In this document: piece after piece, positions 17,801 through 25,951 of the stretch
Numbering within the stretch: position 1 is the first letter of the stretch
How the letters are laid out: each line of letters begins with the position of its first letter
Assembly: GCA_046233135.1 (NCBI GenBank)
Contig: JBJXHN010000003.1
Coordinates: 248,001-312,000, forward strand
Source: JBJXHN01 sp046233135
GTDB taxonomy: Bacteria; Pseudomonadota; Alphaproteobacteria; Rhodospirillales; Rhodospirillaceae
Reading direction: 5' to 3'
DNA length: 64,000 nt
Position numbers and translations under genes: made by a program
Notes under the pieces: model-generated
Database searches by the model: none
Told to the model about the DNA's origin: nothing
What the model saw: only the letters and a program-made list of their open reading frames with translations

Positions 17801-18317
17801 GGACCTGCGGCGCAGCGGTCTGGCCGGTATTCCCATCGTCATGATTTCCGCCAATGCCCACGAATACCAGGCCGGCGGCCAGCTGGGCGACGTGCACGAT
17901 GCCTTCCTGATCAAGCCCATCGATATCGTCCAGCTGACCGAAGTCATCGGCGAGATGCTGAAGCTGGAATGGCGCTACGAGGATTCCCTCGACGCTCCGG
18001 CACCGCTGTGCCGCCCGGCCTGCGCGCCGGCACCGCCGGCACCCTGCCCCACCGCCGCCGCCCTGCCGCCCCTGCCCGCCCCCCTGGTGACGGCCCTGCG
18101 GGACGCCATTGCCATCGGCCATGTGCGCGGCATCGCCGCCGCCCTGGATGCCATCGCCACGGCGGACCCTGTCGCCGGCCGGTGGACGGAGGTCATGCGC
18201 GGCCACCTGTCCGCTTTCTCGCTGAAGACCCTGGCGACGGAGGCCGAAACCTTGCGGATCTCCTCCTTCAGTGCTCCCCCCACTCCCAGCGAAGGACCCT
18301 CCCATGAACGAGCGTGA
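14805..18317 (+). CDS. Hybrid sensor kinase with NCS1-permease sensor, Cys-rich module, HisKA-HATPase and receiver
   Basis: 1170 residues. About residues 40-500 form some twelve membrane segments resembling the nucleobase-cation-symport-1 permease family (start YNRWVANETLEDYALRF, then ITLSYGFDNA). Residues 516-553 hold eight cysteines (516, 519, 531, 539, 542, 543, 549, 553), a probable metal site. Two more membrane segments (about 595-660) and a coiled coil lead to HisKA with His700 in ISHEIRSPLN, an ATPase domain (N-box LFNLLSNAVKF, DSGMGI, GLGLTI), a receiver with Asp986 in LLDITMPDIS, and a Pro/Ala linker with a C-terminal helical domain. The layout parallels CbrA, a transporter-kinase fusion, but with a different transporter family. 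Divergence from the amide operon suggests it senses amides or urea. GGGGAGAGG precedes ATG 14805. Confidence 0.85.
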   Translation: MKEAGGEQAAQTGAERMGARQRVLRIRRRYNRWVANETLEDYALRFTATSARRWSSARVANTALGAISFLALEAIGGAITLSYGFDNAVAAILAVAVVLFATGLPISYYAAKYGVDIDLLTRGAGFGYIGSTVTSLIYASFTFIFFALEAVILAMALEMWLGLPLIAGYFLGAAVVIPLVTYGITVISRFQVWTQPVWVVLHLIPFLFLGITQPESFSSWASFQGHAPSAVGGGFNALAFGAATTVVASLVAQIGEQVDFLRFLPRRQKGRTLSWWISLLSAGPGWIVPGALKLLAGSYLAYLCISAGIPSEEAAGPTVMYRTVFEKMFESPATAVAVTGIFVILSQLKINVTNAYAGSIAWSNFFSRLTHSHPGRVVWLVFNVVIALLLMTFGVYSALEHILGLYAVVAIAWVGAIVADLVINKPLGLSPPHIEFKRAHLYDINPVGTGAMAIAILLAVLSHLGLFGEMARAFTALVALAAALTAAPLIALLTRGRYYLARQSQWPSAPADRVECSICEHTFEKEDMAVCTAYGGPICSLCCSLDARCHDICKPEQARFPQQAFGFVRAVAPAWVADALATRTGRLAASLVTVSLCVGTSLAFVRHETLLGRQSAETALSQTLWMTLLVVGLFAAVIALLFMLTNESRRVALEEAERQAALLRHEIEAHERTDAKLQKAKDAAEAANFAKSRYIVGISHEIRSPLNAISGYAQILSRDQSIPPHRRDAIGVIRQSAQHMTGLIEGLVDISRIEAGQLTLNSDEVRLPELLGQFVDMFRMQAEAKGLTFVYDPPPVLPEMVHTDEKRFRQILFNLLSNAVKFTDTGHVALRVRFRSEVAEFSVEDSGMGIAPQDLERIFEPFERGGGQGGPKAPGMGLGLTITKLLTEILGGQVLVHSTPGAGSTFRVRLFLPELAGGADHQPSIRTVCGYEGPRRRILVVDDDSGHRALVRDVLRPLGFEVATAIDGATCRRRVDEDLPDLVLLDITMPDISGWDLAEDLRRSGLAGIPIVMISANAHEYQAGGQLGDVHDAFLIKPIDIVQLTEVIGEMLKLEWRYEDSLDAPAPLCRPACAPAPPAPCPTAAALPPLPAPLVTALRDAIAIGHVRGIAAALDAIATADPVAGRWTEVMRGHLSAFSLKTLATEAETLRISSFSAPPTPSEGPSHERA

Positions 18318-19227
18318 GCGCGATGTGGCCCTGGTCGTTGATGACACGCCAGGCTCCCTGAGCTTCCTGACCGACGCTCTGGAGGATGCCGGCTACAGCG
18401 TGCTGGTGGCCACCGATGGCGATGCCGCGCTTGCGCTGACCCAGCGGGTAACCCCGGATGTTGTGCTGATGGATGCGGTGATGCCGGGGCGGGACGGCTT
18501 TCAGACCTGTCAGGCCCTGAAAGCACGGGACAGCTTTCAGCATGTGCCGGTGATCTTCATGACCGGCCTGACCGAAACCGAACACGTGATCATGGGCCTG
18601 AGCGCGGGCGGGGTAGATTACGTCACCAAACCCATCGTCGCCGAAGAACTGATCGCGCGCATCCGTGTCCATGTGGCCAATGCCCGCATGACCAGCGGCG
18701 TTCGCATCGCCCTGGATGCCGCCGGGCGGCGCCTGTTCGCCGTATCGCGCAGGGGCGACCTGCTGTGGACCACGTCGCGGGCTGGCGCCCCCCTGGATCT
18801 GCTGTTGGAGCCGGGGACCGGGACAGGAGACCAGCGCCTGCCCGAGGCCTGGATGCCCTGGCTCGCCGACTGCCTCGCCGCCGAGGAGAACGCAGCCCCG
18901 CCCCCCTTGCCCATCGCCGCCACCGCCGCCACGCCGGCCTGGACCTTGAGCCTGGTGATCCGCCTGAACGCCAACGAGGTCCTGCTGCGCCTGGACGAGG
19001 CGGAAGGCCAGGACGACACCCGCCGCATCCGCGAAACCCTGGGCCTGACCAAGCGCGAAGCCGAAGTGCTGCTATGGGTGGCGCGCGGCAAGACCAACCG
19101 CGACATTGCCACCATCCTCACCCTCAGCCCCCGCACGGTGGATAAGCACCTGGAACAGGTCTACACCAAGCTGGGTGTTGAGAACCGCGCTGCCGCGATT
19201 GGCCTGGCGCTGCGCAGCATTCTGTAA
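18304..19227 (+). CDS. Response regulator, receiver plus LuxR-type HTH
   Basis: 307 residues. N-terminal receiver with the acidic pair VVDDTPG, phosphorylated Asp in VVLMDAVMPGRDG, Thr in FMTGL and Lys in VTKP. A long Ala/Pro-containing linker (about 130-230) precedes a C-terminal LuxR/FixJ HTH (LTKREAEVLLWVARGKTNRDIA, SPRTVDKHLEQVYTKL). The first 14 bp overlap the end of the hybrid kinase gene, so the two are made together and form a cognate pair. Likely target is the divergent urt-fmd operon, which is inference. Confidence 0.88.
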   Translation: MNERERDVALVVDDTPGSLSFLTDALEDAGYSVLVATDGDAALALTQRVTPDVVLMDAVMPGRDGFQTCQALKARDSFQHVPVIFMTGLTETEHVIMGLSAGGVDYVTKPIVAEELIARIRVHVANARMTSGVRIALDAAGRRLFAVSRRGDLLWTTSRAGAPLDLLLEPGTGTGDQRLPEAWMPWLADCLAAEENAAPPPLPIAATAATPAWTLSLVIRLNANEVLLRLDEAEGQDDTRRIRETLGLTKREAEVLLWVARGKTNRDIATILTLSPRTVDKHLEQVYTKLGVENRAAAIGLALRSIL

Positions 19228-19272
19228 CGCCCTTTCCGCCAAAAAGGATCCTGAAGCGTGGTTTGACAGCCA

Positions 19273-20745
19273 TCAATGCACCGTACAGACTAGGCACGGA
19301 TCGAAGGAGCGGACCACATGCTGCACGGCCACCGGTTCGGTCTCTCCGGGCCGCACCGGTGTGCCTTCCAGTGCCTGTTCCAACGCCCCCGGCATCCCGT
19401 CGGCATCGCGGGGAGAGAAGTTCCATGTGGTGGGGGCAATGATCTGGTAGTTGGCGATCACCCCTTTCTCCACCACCAGCCAATGCCCCAGGGAACCGCG
19501 CGCCGCTTCGGTCAAACCGGTACCCCGGGCCGAGTCCGGCAGGGCACCATGGGCGCGGAAGGGGGCGCGGGGGTCGAGCGCGCGCACCCAGCGCTCCATC
19601 GCCTGGGGGATCAGGGCAATCTCCAGCAGCCGCGCCACGACGCGGGACAACACCGAGGCCTTGCCCCCGGTCCGCGCCACCAGATCCCGCACCAGGGGGT
19701 GGCCGGCGACCATCTGTCGGGCCACCGCGCCCACCTCGATCACCGCCCCGTCCAGGCGTGGCGCCTTGCACCAGCTGTAGCCCCGGATCATCTCTCCGTC
19801 CGGCAGGGTGCGGCCGTCAAAGGGGGCCTGGGGTCCCCGCGCCTCGCGGTACCAGGCGTGGCTCAGGTCCTCGGTAATCCGCGACGGGTCCAGCGGAGAG
19901 ACGGCCCCCTCTGCCCAGATGCCGCGCGGCCACAGGAACCCGCCCTCCTGCCCCGAAGCGCCGCCGGCATAGGCTCCGTTGCTCATGAAGCAACCGCCGG
20001 CCTGCCCCAGCGCCTCCAGCTCCAACGCCTCGGCGAGGCACAGGAAGCGGCGGGCATCACTGCTTTCCGCCGGCTTTTCCGCCGCCCAGGCAGCCAGGGC
20101 AGTGGCATCCGTCAGGGCGCTGAAGCGCTCCAGACGGTCGCCGAACAGGGTGGTTTCCAGGAACCGCCGCACCCCGGCGAGCAGGCCCGACAGCCGCGCC
20201 AGCTCGCCCGCCGTCACCGTGCGGGTGGTCCCCCCCGGCTGCAAACCCAGTGTATGGGGCCACTTGCCCGCCAGCAGGCCCATCACGTTCAGCAACTGGG
20301 CGCGGGCCGGCACCGCGTCGCGCATCGCCGAGCCTTTCAGCGCCGTGAAGCGCGCGGCCACATCGGCATGCCAGGGTTCGTCGGCGTAAACGGCGCGGGC
20401 GAAATCGGGCATGAAGAACAGGTAGAAGTGGGTGAGATGGTCGGCCAGATTCTCGGTCGCGTGCACCAGATTGACCGCCAGCCGGCCGTTGGGGGGGCTG
20501 TCGACCCCCATGGCCCCGGCCAGCGCCCCGGCCGCCGCCACCGATTGGGACACCGAACAGATGCCGCAGACGCGCGGGGCAAAGACCAGGGCGTCCAGCG
20601 GCGCCTTGCCCGCCAGCATGCGTTCGAACCCGCGATACAATGGCGAGACAACACGGGCAGAGGCGACCCGGTCGCCCTCCACCTCCAGCCGCACTTCCAG
20701 GTCCCCTTCGACCCGGTTGAAGGGGCCGACGACCAGACGGCTCAT
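19273..20745 (-). CDS. hupV: Regulatory [NiFe] hydrogenase large subunit HupV (H2 sensor)
   Basis: 490 residues. The N-terminal nickel motif is RVCGICSVSQ (Cys60, Cys63), with Gln67 where catalytic hydrogenases have His, a feature of HupV/HoxC sensors. The C-terminal motif DPCLVCTVH (Cys484, Cys487) is the very end of the protein, so there is no peptide for a maturation protease to remove, again as in sensors. It carries the NiFe(CN)2CO site and reports H2 to the kinase HupT. ATGA overlap with hupU. Last gene of the hup transcription unit. Confidence 0.95.
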   Translation of the reverse strand: MSRLVVGPFNRVEGDLEVRLEVEGDRVASARVVSPLYRGFERMLAGKAPLDALVFAPRVCGICSVSQSVAAAGALAGAMGVDSPPNGRLAVNLVHATENLADHLTHFYLFFMPDFARAVYADEPWHADVAARFTALKGSAMRDAVPARAQLLNVMGLLAGKWPHTLGLQPGGTTRTVTAGELARLSGLLAGVRRFLETTLFGDRLERFSALTDATALAAWAAEKPAESSDARRFLCLAEALELEALGQAGGCFMSNGAYAGGASGQEGGFLWPRGIWAEGAVSPLDPSRITEDLSHAWYREARGPQAPFDGRTLPDGEMIRGYSWCKAPRLDGAVIEVGAVARQMVAGHPLVRDLVARTGGKASVLSRVVARLLEIALIPQAMERWVRALDPRAPFRAHGALPDSARGTGLTEAARGSLGHWLVVEKGVIANYQIIAPTTWNFSPRDADGMPGALEQALEGTPVRPGETEPVAVQHVVRSFDPCLVCTVH

Positions 20746-21830
20746 GGCCGCCCCTTCCGGCCACGCTCCGCCGGCGGCACGGTCAGGCGGTCGGCCACCG
20801 CGTTCTTGCGCAGCCGCGACGGCGTGGCGGCCTTGGACAGCGACGCCAGGGCAACGAACCACGCCTTGGGCATATCCGTGGGCAGGCCGACGGGAATGCC
20901 CGAAACCTTCGGGGTTTCCACGAAGGGGTGGCCCGGCTCTTCGAACCCCGGAGCGGTGCAGTTGATGCAGGGATAGCCGCCGTCGATACACGAACCCGAC
21001 CCATTCCATGGCCGGATGTTGCAATCCGCCCGGGCCAGGGTGCCCTTGCAGCCCAGGTTCTCCATCATGCAGCCATGGTCGCACAGCTTCTCCGCGCTGG
21101 CCTTGTATTCATAGAACTCGTTTCTAGAGCAGCCGTGATGCACCAGATGCATGGTATAGGCCAGCGGCCGCTGCCATTCGTCCATATCCTGCGGGCCGAA
21201 GCGGCCGGCGGCGATCTGGTGCAGGGCTTCGGTCAGCCAGGCGGGATGGATGGGACAGCCGGCGATATTGATCACCGGCAGGCCTGCCGCCCCGCGAAAG
21301 TCCGGCCCCAGCAAGCCCCCTGGCGCGCCGCCGATCCCGGTCACCCGCGCCCCTTCGCTTTCCCGCGCGCTTTCATAGGCCAGCCCGCAGGCATCCACCT
21401 CGGTATCGCCCGCACCGGTGATGCCGCCGAAGGCCGCACAGCTGCCCACCGCCACCACATGGCCGGCACGGTGCGCCAGATCGGCGATCCAGTCCATCAC
21501 CGGCCGGTCGGATCCGGGCATCAGGTGAAAGCGCCCGGTGCCGTTCGGCCCCCGCATCACCGACCCTTCGAGACAGAGGATATCCAGCCGCTGGCGGCCG
21601 TCGATGATCTCGGTGAACAGCTCCAGCACCTGCCGGCCGGTGCGTTCGCTAAGCGAAGGATGCCACAGCACCTCGATATTGGCGGCGTCCAGGGCGGTCA
21701 GCAGGTCCGGCCCTTCGGCGCTGAGCAGCGACATGGTGCAGCCGCCGCAGCCGCCCGATTGCAGCCATACCAGGCTCAAAGGGTCCGGGCCGGGGCTGGC
21801 CGTGTGAAGGCTATCGTCGGGTCCGGTCAT
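20742..21830 (-). CDS. hupU: Regulatory [NiFe] hydrogenase small subunit HupU
   Basis: 362 residues. No Tat signal, so it stays in the cytoplasm with HupV. Proximal cluster cysteines are in QSGGCGGCTMSLL (no extra cysteine, unlike HupS), with VGSCAAFGG and AGCPIHP following; the distal and medial clusters use LVHHGCSRNEFYEYK and GSCIDGGYPCINCTAPGFE. The start overlaps the hupT stop by 20 bp. Forms the oxygen-insensitive H2 sensor with HupV. Confidence 0.94.
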   Translation of the reverse strand: MTGPDDSLHTASPGPDPLSLVWLQSGGCGGCTMSLLSAEGPDLLTALDAANIEVLWHPSLSERTGRQVLELFTEIIDGRQRLDILCLEGSVMRGPNGTGRFHLMPGSDRPVMDWIADLAHRAGHVVAVGSCAAFGGITGAGDTEVDACGLAYESARESEGARVTGIGGAPGGLLGPDFRGAAGLPVINIAGCPIHPAWLTEALHQIAAGRFGPQDMDEWQRPLAYTMHLVHHGCSRNEFYEYKASAEKLCDHGCMMENLGCKGTLARADCNIRPWNGSGSCIDGGYPCINCTAPGFEEPGHPFVETPKVSGIPVGLPTDMPKAWFVALASLSKAATPSRLRKNAVADRLTVPPAERGRKGRP

Positions 21831-23199
21831 TCATCTGGATCCTTACGGTAAAGGCCGCCCCTCCCTCCGGGCGGTTGGTCGCGGTCAGGTCTCCCCCCTG
21901 CTTCTGGGCCATGCTGTAGCTGACATACAGCCCCAGTCCGGTGCCCGAGCCGATGGGCTTGGTGGTGAAGAACGGCTCGAAGATCTTGTCCATATGATCG
22001 GGGGCGATCCCCGTGCCGTTATCGGCCACCCGCACGAAGGCGCTCCCCCCCTCTGTCCAGCAGGCGATGTCGATGCGCGGATCGGGGCGGTCCTTCAGCA
22101 CGTCGGCGGCGTTCTGCACCAGATTGACGATGATCTGATGCAGGTGGCCCTTGCGCGCTTCCAGTTCCAGCACCTCGGGCAGGTCGAAAGCGAGCGCCGG
22201 CTTGATCCGTTCGGCCTTGACCACCCAGTCCACGGCGGTACGCACCAGCCGCACCAGATCGAACAGCTCCGGGCTTTCTTCCTGATTGCTGGAAAAACGC
22301 AGCAGGTCCTGCACGATATCGCTGACCCGTTCCGCCCCCTCCAGCGTGCCGTCCACCAGCGGTCCGATGTCGCGCATCACGTGGTCGATCTTCACCTGCC
22401 GCCGCACCTCGGCCAGTTCGGCATCCATCGGCCGGGCCTCCACGGCGTCCAGGTAGCGGCCGATGGCGCGGCCATAGGACTTCAGAGCATGCATGTTGCC
22501 ATAGATGAAGCTGATGGGGTTGTTCAGTTCGTGCGCCACCCCGGCCACCAGCCGGCCCAGGGCGGCCATTTTCTCCGACGTCACCAGCCGCTGCTGGGTA
22601 CGGGTCAGGTCACGGTGGGCCTTGTCCAGCGCCTGATAGGCCCGCCGCAGGTCCCCCACCGGCCGCCCCACCAGCACATAGCCCACCAGCCGCCCCCGAT
22701 GGTCGCGCCGCGCGGTGCAGTTCATGGACAGCGGCGCGGCCTGCCCATCCGCCCCCGCCAGCGCCACTTCCACATCCGACAGCGGCCCGCCTTCGCCGAT
22801 ATGGCGGCGCAGCTTGCGCAAGGTGTCGCGGCTGCCGGAATCGAACAGGTCTTCCAGAGACGTGCCGCACAGGGTGTCTTCCCGTCGCCCGGTCAGCTGC
22901 TCCAGGGCCGGATTGACCTGCTCGATGGCCAGGGCGGGATCGCAGACGATCAGCACGTCGGTCATCGCCGCCAGCACGGAATCGATGAAGGCCTGGGCTT
23001 CGGTCAGGCGGGCGTTCTGCTGTTCCAGCTGGGTCTGGGAGTGGACGAGGTCGGCATAGACCTCGTCCATTTTCCGGATCACGTCGATCCAGGTGTCTTC
23101 GCCGGCGTTTTCCAGGCCGTCCAACGGCGGCAGCGCCGGCAGATCCCCCGGCCCGCTCATCTTTGACCCGCTCGTGCCCGCCATGCTCCGGGATCCCAT
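21811..23199 (-). CDS. hupT: Hydrogenase-regulating histidine kinase HupT
   Basis: 462 residues, soluble. A PAS domain (about 65-190, with VNPALEQLTGRRED) precedes the dimerisation helix with GVAHELNNPISFIYGNM (phosphorylated His) and an ATPase domain with IIVNLVQNAADVL, VADNGTGI and GTGLGLYVSYSM. In Rhodobacter and Ralstonia the counterpart HupT/HoxJ binds the regulatory hydrogenase and phosphorylates HupR/HoxA when H2 is absent. It lies between hupR and hupU, starting 12 bp after the hupR stop with GAGGGA upstream. Confidence 0.93.
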   Translation of the reverse strand: MGSRSMAGTSGSKMSGPGDLPALPPLDGLENAGEDTWIDVIRKMDEVYADLVHSQTQLEQQNARLTEAQAFIDSVLAAMTDVLIVCDPALAIEQVNPALEQLTGRREDTLCGTSLEDLFDSGSRDTLRKLRRHIGEGGPLSDVEVALAGADGQAAPLSMNCTARRDHRGRLVGYVLVGRPVGDLRRAYQALDKAHRDLTRTQQRLVTSEKMAALGRLVAGVAHELNNPISFIYGNMHALKSYGRAIGRYLDAVEARPMDAELAEVRRQVKIDHVMRDIGPLVDGTLEGAERVSDIVQDLLRFSSNQEESPELFDLVRLVRTAVDWVVKAERIKPALAFDLPEVLELEARKGHLHQIIVNLVQNAADVLKDRPDPRIDIACWTEGGSAFVRVADNGTGIAPDHMDKIFEPFFTTKPIGSGTGLGLYVSYSMAQKQGGDLTATNRPEGGAAFTVRIQMNDRTRR

Positions 23200-23211
23200 C
23201 GGCCGGTCCCT

Positions 23212-24753
23212 CTAGCGGACCGTGCGGCGGGCGGGCATGGGCTTGACGTTTTCCAATCCATAGCGCTCCAGCTTGCCGCGCAGGCCGACCCGAGACAAGC
23301 CGAGTTCCCGGGCCGCCCGGGATTTGTTCCAGCGGTGGCGGATCAGGGTTTCCTTGATGATCCGCGCTTCCACCGCCGCGATGCGATCCTTCAGCGCGCC
23401 TCCAAGCCCGTCGGCCAGCCCGGCGGCAAGGGCTTCGGCCATATCCTCCGTCACTGCATTCCCCGCTGCCACCGGCCCGCCAGTGCCCCCAGCCGCGCCG
23501 GTGCCATGGTTGCCCCGCAGCACCGCTTGGGACAGATGCCCGACGCCCAGGGGCTCGCCCTCCTGGCCGGTGACAAGCATATGCTGCACCTCGTTTTGCA
23601 ACTCGCGCACATTCCCCGGCCAGGTGTGCAGCTGCATGGCTTCCAGTGCTTCGGGGGTAAAGCCCGGCACCAGCTTGCCCAGGCGGGCGATGCAGCGCTC
23701 CAGCAAGGCCGCGGCCAGCACCGGGATATCGCCGGGGCGGTCCTTCAGCGACGGCAGACGGATGACCGTGCCGGCCAGGCGGTAGTACAGATCGGTGCGG
23801 AAGCGTCCGGCCCGCACCTCTTCTTCCAGATCGCGGTTGGTGGCGGCGATGATACGCACATCCACCTTGCGCGTCTTGCCGCTGCCCACCGGGCGGATTT
23901 CCCCTTCCTGCAAGACCCGCAGCAGCTTCACCTGAAAAGCCGGCGAGACCTCTCCCACCTCGTCCAGAAAGACTGTGCCGCCGTCAGCGCGCTCGAACAG
24001 GCCCACGTAGTCGTGCACGGCCCCGGTGAAGGCGCCGCGCTTGTGGCCGAACAGCTCGCTTTCCAGCAGCTGATCCGGCAGCGCACCGCAGTTTTCCACC
24101 ACAAAAGGCTTGTCCCAGCGGGTGCTGGCATAATGCAGGGCGCGGGCGGCCAACTCCTTGCCGGTGCCCGAGGCGCCGAACAGCACCACCGGGATGTCGT
24201 AGGGTGCCACCTGCCGCAGCCGGTCGGACACGGCGTTCATCGGGCTGCCGGCCGCGCGGATGATGCCGTCGTCGAAGTCGTAGTCCCGGCGCAGGGTCTC
24301 CCGCCGCTCCGCCACCACCTTGCCCGCGCCCGACGGCGACATCTTCAGCTCCACTGCCAGCAGCTCGTTCTCCCGCTCCAGGGCATACAGGCGGCAAGCG
24401 TTCTTCAGAGTCAGGATCAGGCTGTCGGGGTGCCAGGGCTTGGTGATGTAGTGGAATATGCCGGCCTGATTGATGCCGTCGATGATGTCGCGGGCATCCG
24501 TATAGCCCGACACGATCATGCGGATCACATCCGGCCAGCGCCCCCGCGCCCAGGCCAGGAACTCCACCCCCGACTGGTCGGGCATACGCTGATCGCACAG
24601 GATCACCTGAACGGTCCGGCTTTCCAGGATCTCCTTGGCCGCCTCGACCGTATTGGCGGTCATCACCTCGAAATCGTCGGCCAGGATCCGCGCCAGGGAT
24701 TCCAGCGAGCGGATCTCGTCATCGACGATCAGGATTGGCGGCAGTTCAGTCAT
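23212..24753 (-). CDS. hupR: NtrC-family hydrogenase regulator HupR
   Basis: 513 residues. Receiver with Asp54 in ILCDQRMPDQSG, then a sigma-54 interaction domain with Walker A GASGTGKE, the GAFTGA loop (KRGAFTGAV) and GGTVFLDEVGE, and a C-terminal Fis-type HTH (SRAARELGLSRVGLRGKL). The intact GAFTGA loop indicates it can work with sigma-54, fitting the -24/-12 promoters before hupS and hupD; R. capsulatus HupR by contrast is reported to act with the housekeeping sigma factor. ATG 24753 was chosen because GGAGAGG lies nine bases upstream; an ATG at 24762 has no room for a ribosome site. Confidence 0.93.
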   Translation of the reverse strand: MTELPPILIVDDEIRSLESLARILADDFEVMTANTVEAAKEILESRTVQVILCDQRMPDQSGVEFLAWARGRWPDVIRMIVSGYTDARDIIDGINQAGIFHYITKPWHPDSLILTLKNACRLYALERENELLAVELKMSPSGAGKVVAERRETLRRDYDFDDGIIRAAGSPMNAVSDRLRQVAPYDIPVVLFGASGTGKELAARALHYASTRWDKPFVVENCGALPDQLLESELFGHKRGAFTGAVHDYVGLFERADGGTVFLDEVGEVSPAFQVKLLRVLQEGEIRPVGSGKTRKVDVRIIAATNRDLEEEVRAGRFRTDLYYRLAGTVIRLPSLKDRPGDIPVLAAALLERCIARLGKLVPGFTPEALEAMQLHTWPGNVRELQNEVQHMLVTGQEGEPLGVGHLSQAVLRGNHGTGAAGGTGGPVAAGNAVTEDMAEALAAGLADGLGGALKDRIAAVEARIIKETLIRHRWNKSRAARELGLSRVGLRGKLERYGLENVKPMPARRTVR

Positions 24754-24799
24754 GGTCCCCATCCTCTCCAAGACGAGACCGGTTTTTTCCGGTTCTCTT

Positions 24800-25951
24800 T
24801 CATTCGATACGCACTGCGTGGGCCACGCATGGATCGATCGCCGTGACAATCAGATTGGCCTGACGGGCCAGCACCGCTTCGTCCTCAGCCCGCAGCAGCG
24901 ACAGGCACCGGGCACAGGCTCCCCGGGCAGCGAAGTTCCACAGGGTCGGCGGCAACACCCGGTAGTCGGTGATCCGCCCCCCATCGTCCACCCGCGCAAC
25001 ATGGATCAGCGTACCCCGGGCCGCCTCCACCACGCCCACACCGATCCCCCCCATGCCCGGGTCGTCCTCCCCCCTCTCCTCGACCGCCGCCGGATCCAGC
25101 AAGGCCCGCAGCCGGTCGGGCAAGCCGGCCAGATCCACCAGCCGCGCCACCAGCCGCGCCCCGAGCCCCAGGCCCAGGGGCGCCAGCTGTCCCCGGCCGG
25201 CGTGGCGGGCGAAGGGCGTGCTTTCCGGCACGGACGCCGCAGGGCCGATCACGCCGATGGGGTCCTTGTCCGCCCCCTCAAGCCAGTCGCGCATGGCATC
25301 CGGCGGCGGAGGCACCATGGGGACAGGGGCGCTACCGGCGATGTCCAGCCAGCCGTCTGACGCCACCCGGCCGATCAGCCGGGCGGCCACCGTGTCCTGT
25401 TCCCCGGCCCAGGCCCGCAAGGCGTCCCACCCCTGCCGCTGCCGCCAGACCGCCAGGGGTTCGCCGAACACCCGTTCCGCCAGCAGGGTTTCGGCGGCCG
25501 CCACCACCGAGGCGGCGCGGGCGTGGTCCGGACTGGCCGTACCGCCCACCCGGATTTCCTCGCCCTTGGCGAACAACGCCCCGGTCAGGGCCGCTTCGAA
25601 GCCCATCACGCCGGCCACATCCTGGCCACTGGGCGCCAGCCCCAGGAACCCGGGCCAGGCCAGGGCGATGCGCACGGTGTGTTCGCGCAGGCTTTCCATG
25701 GCCGCCAGGGCATCCCGGGCGGTCCGGGTCGCCGGATCGGCCCGCCGGCCCACGGCCTGTTCCAACGCCCGCACCGATGCCTGCCCCTGGGCGGTGCGGC
25801 AGAGGGAATAGAGCAGCGGCACCATGCGCACGGCCTCGTCCGGCGCCCGGCCGGCGAGCAGCCGGGCCATGTCGCCGGGCTGATGGAAGGCCACGGCAGC
25901 CTCTCCCGTCCGGCGGTTCAGGCGGACATCCACGCGCCCTTCCGTACTCAT
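24800..25951 (-). CDS. hupK: Hydrogenase maturation protein HupK
   Basis: 383 residues. It looks like a degenerate hydrogenase large subunit: LYSLCRTAQGQA stands where the N-terminal CxxC should be and IDPCVAHAVRIE where DPCxxCxxH should be, so only one cysteine of each pair remains. HupK/HoxV proteins act as scaffolds in assembling the NiFe cofactor of enzymes exposed to oxygen. ATGA overlap with hupJ; 46 bp separate it from hupR, so accessory and regulatory genes are probably one transcript. Confidence 0.88.
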   Translation of the reverse strand: MSTEGRVDVRLNRRTGEAAVAFHQPGDMARLLAGRAPDEAVRMVPLLYSLCRTAQGQASVRALEQAVGRRADPATRTARDALAAMESLREHTVRIALAWPGFLGLAPSGQDVAGVMGFEAALTGALFAKGEEIRVGGTASPDHARAASVVAAAETLLAERVFGEPLAVWRQRQGWDALRAWAGEQDTVAARLIGRVASDGWLDIAGSAPVPMVPPPPDAMRDWLEGADKDPIGVIGPAASVPESTPFARHAGRGQLAPLGLGLGARLVARLVDLAGLPDRLRALLDPAAVEERGEDDPGMGGIGVGVVEAARGTLIHVARVDDGGRITDYRVLPPTLWNFAARGACARCLSLLRAEDEAVLARQANLIVTAIDPCVAHAVRIE

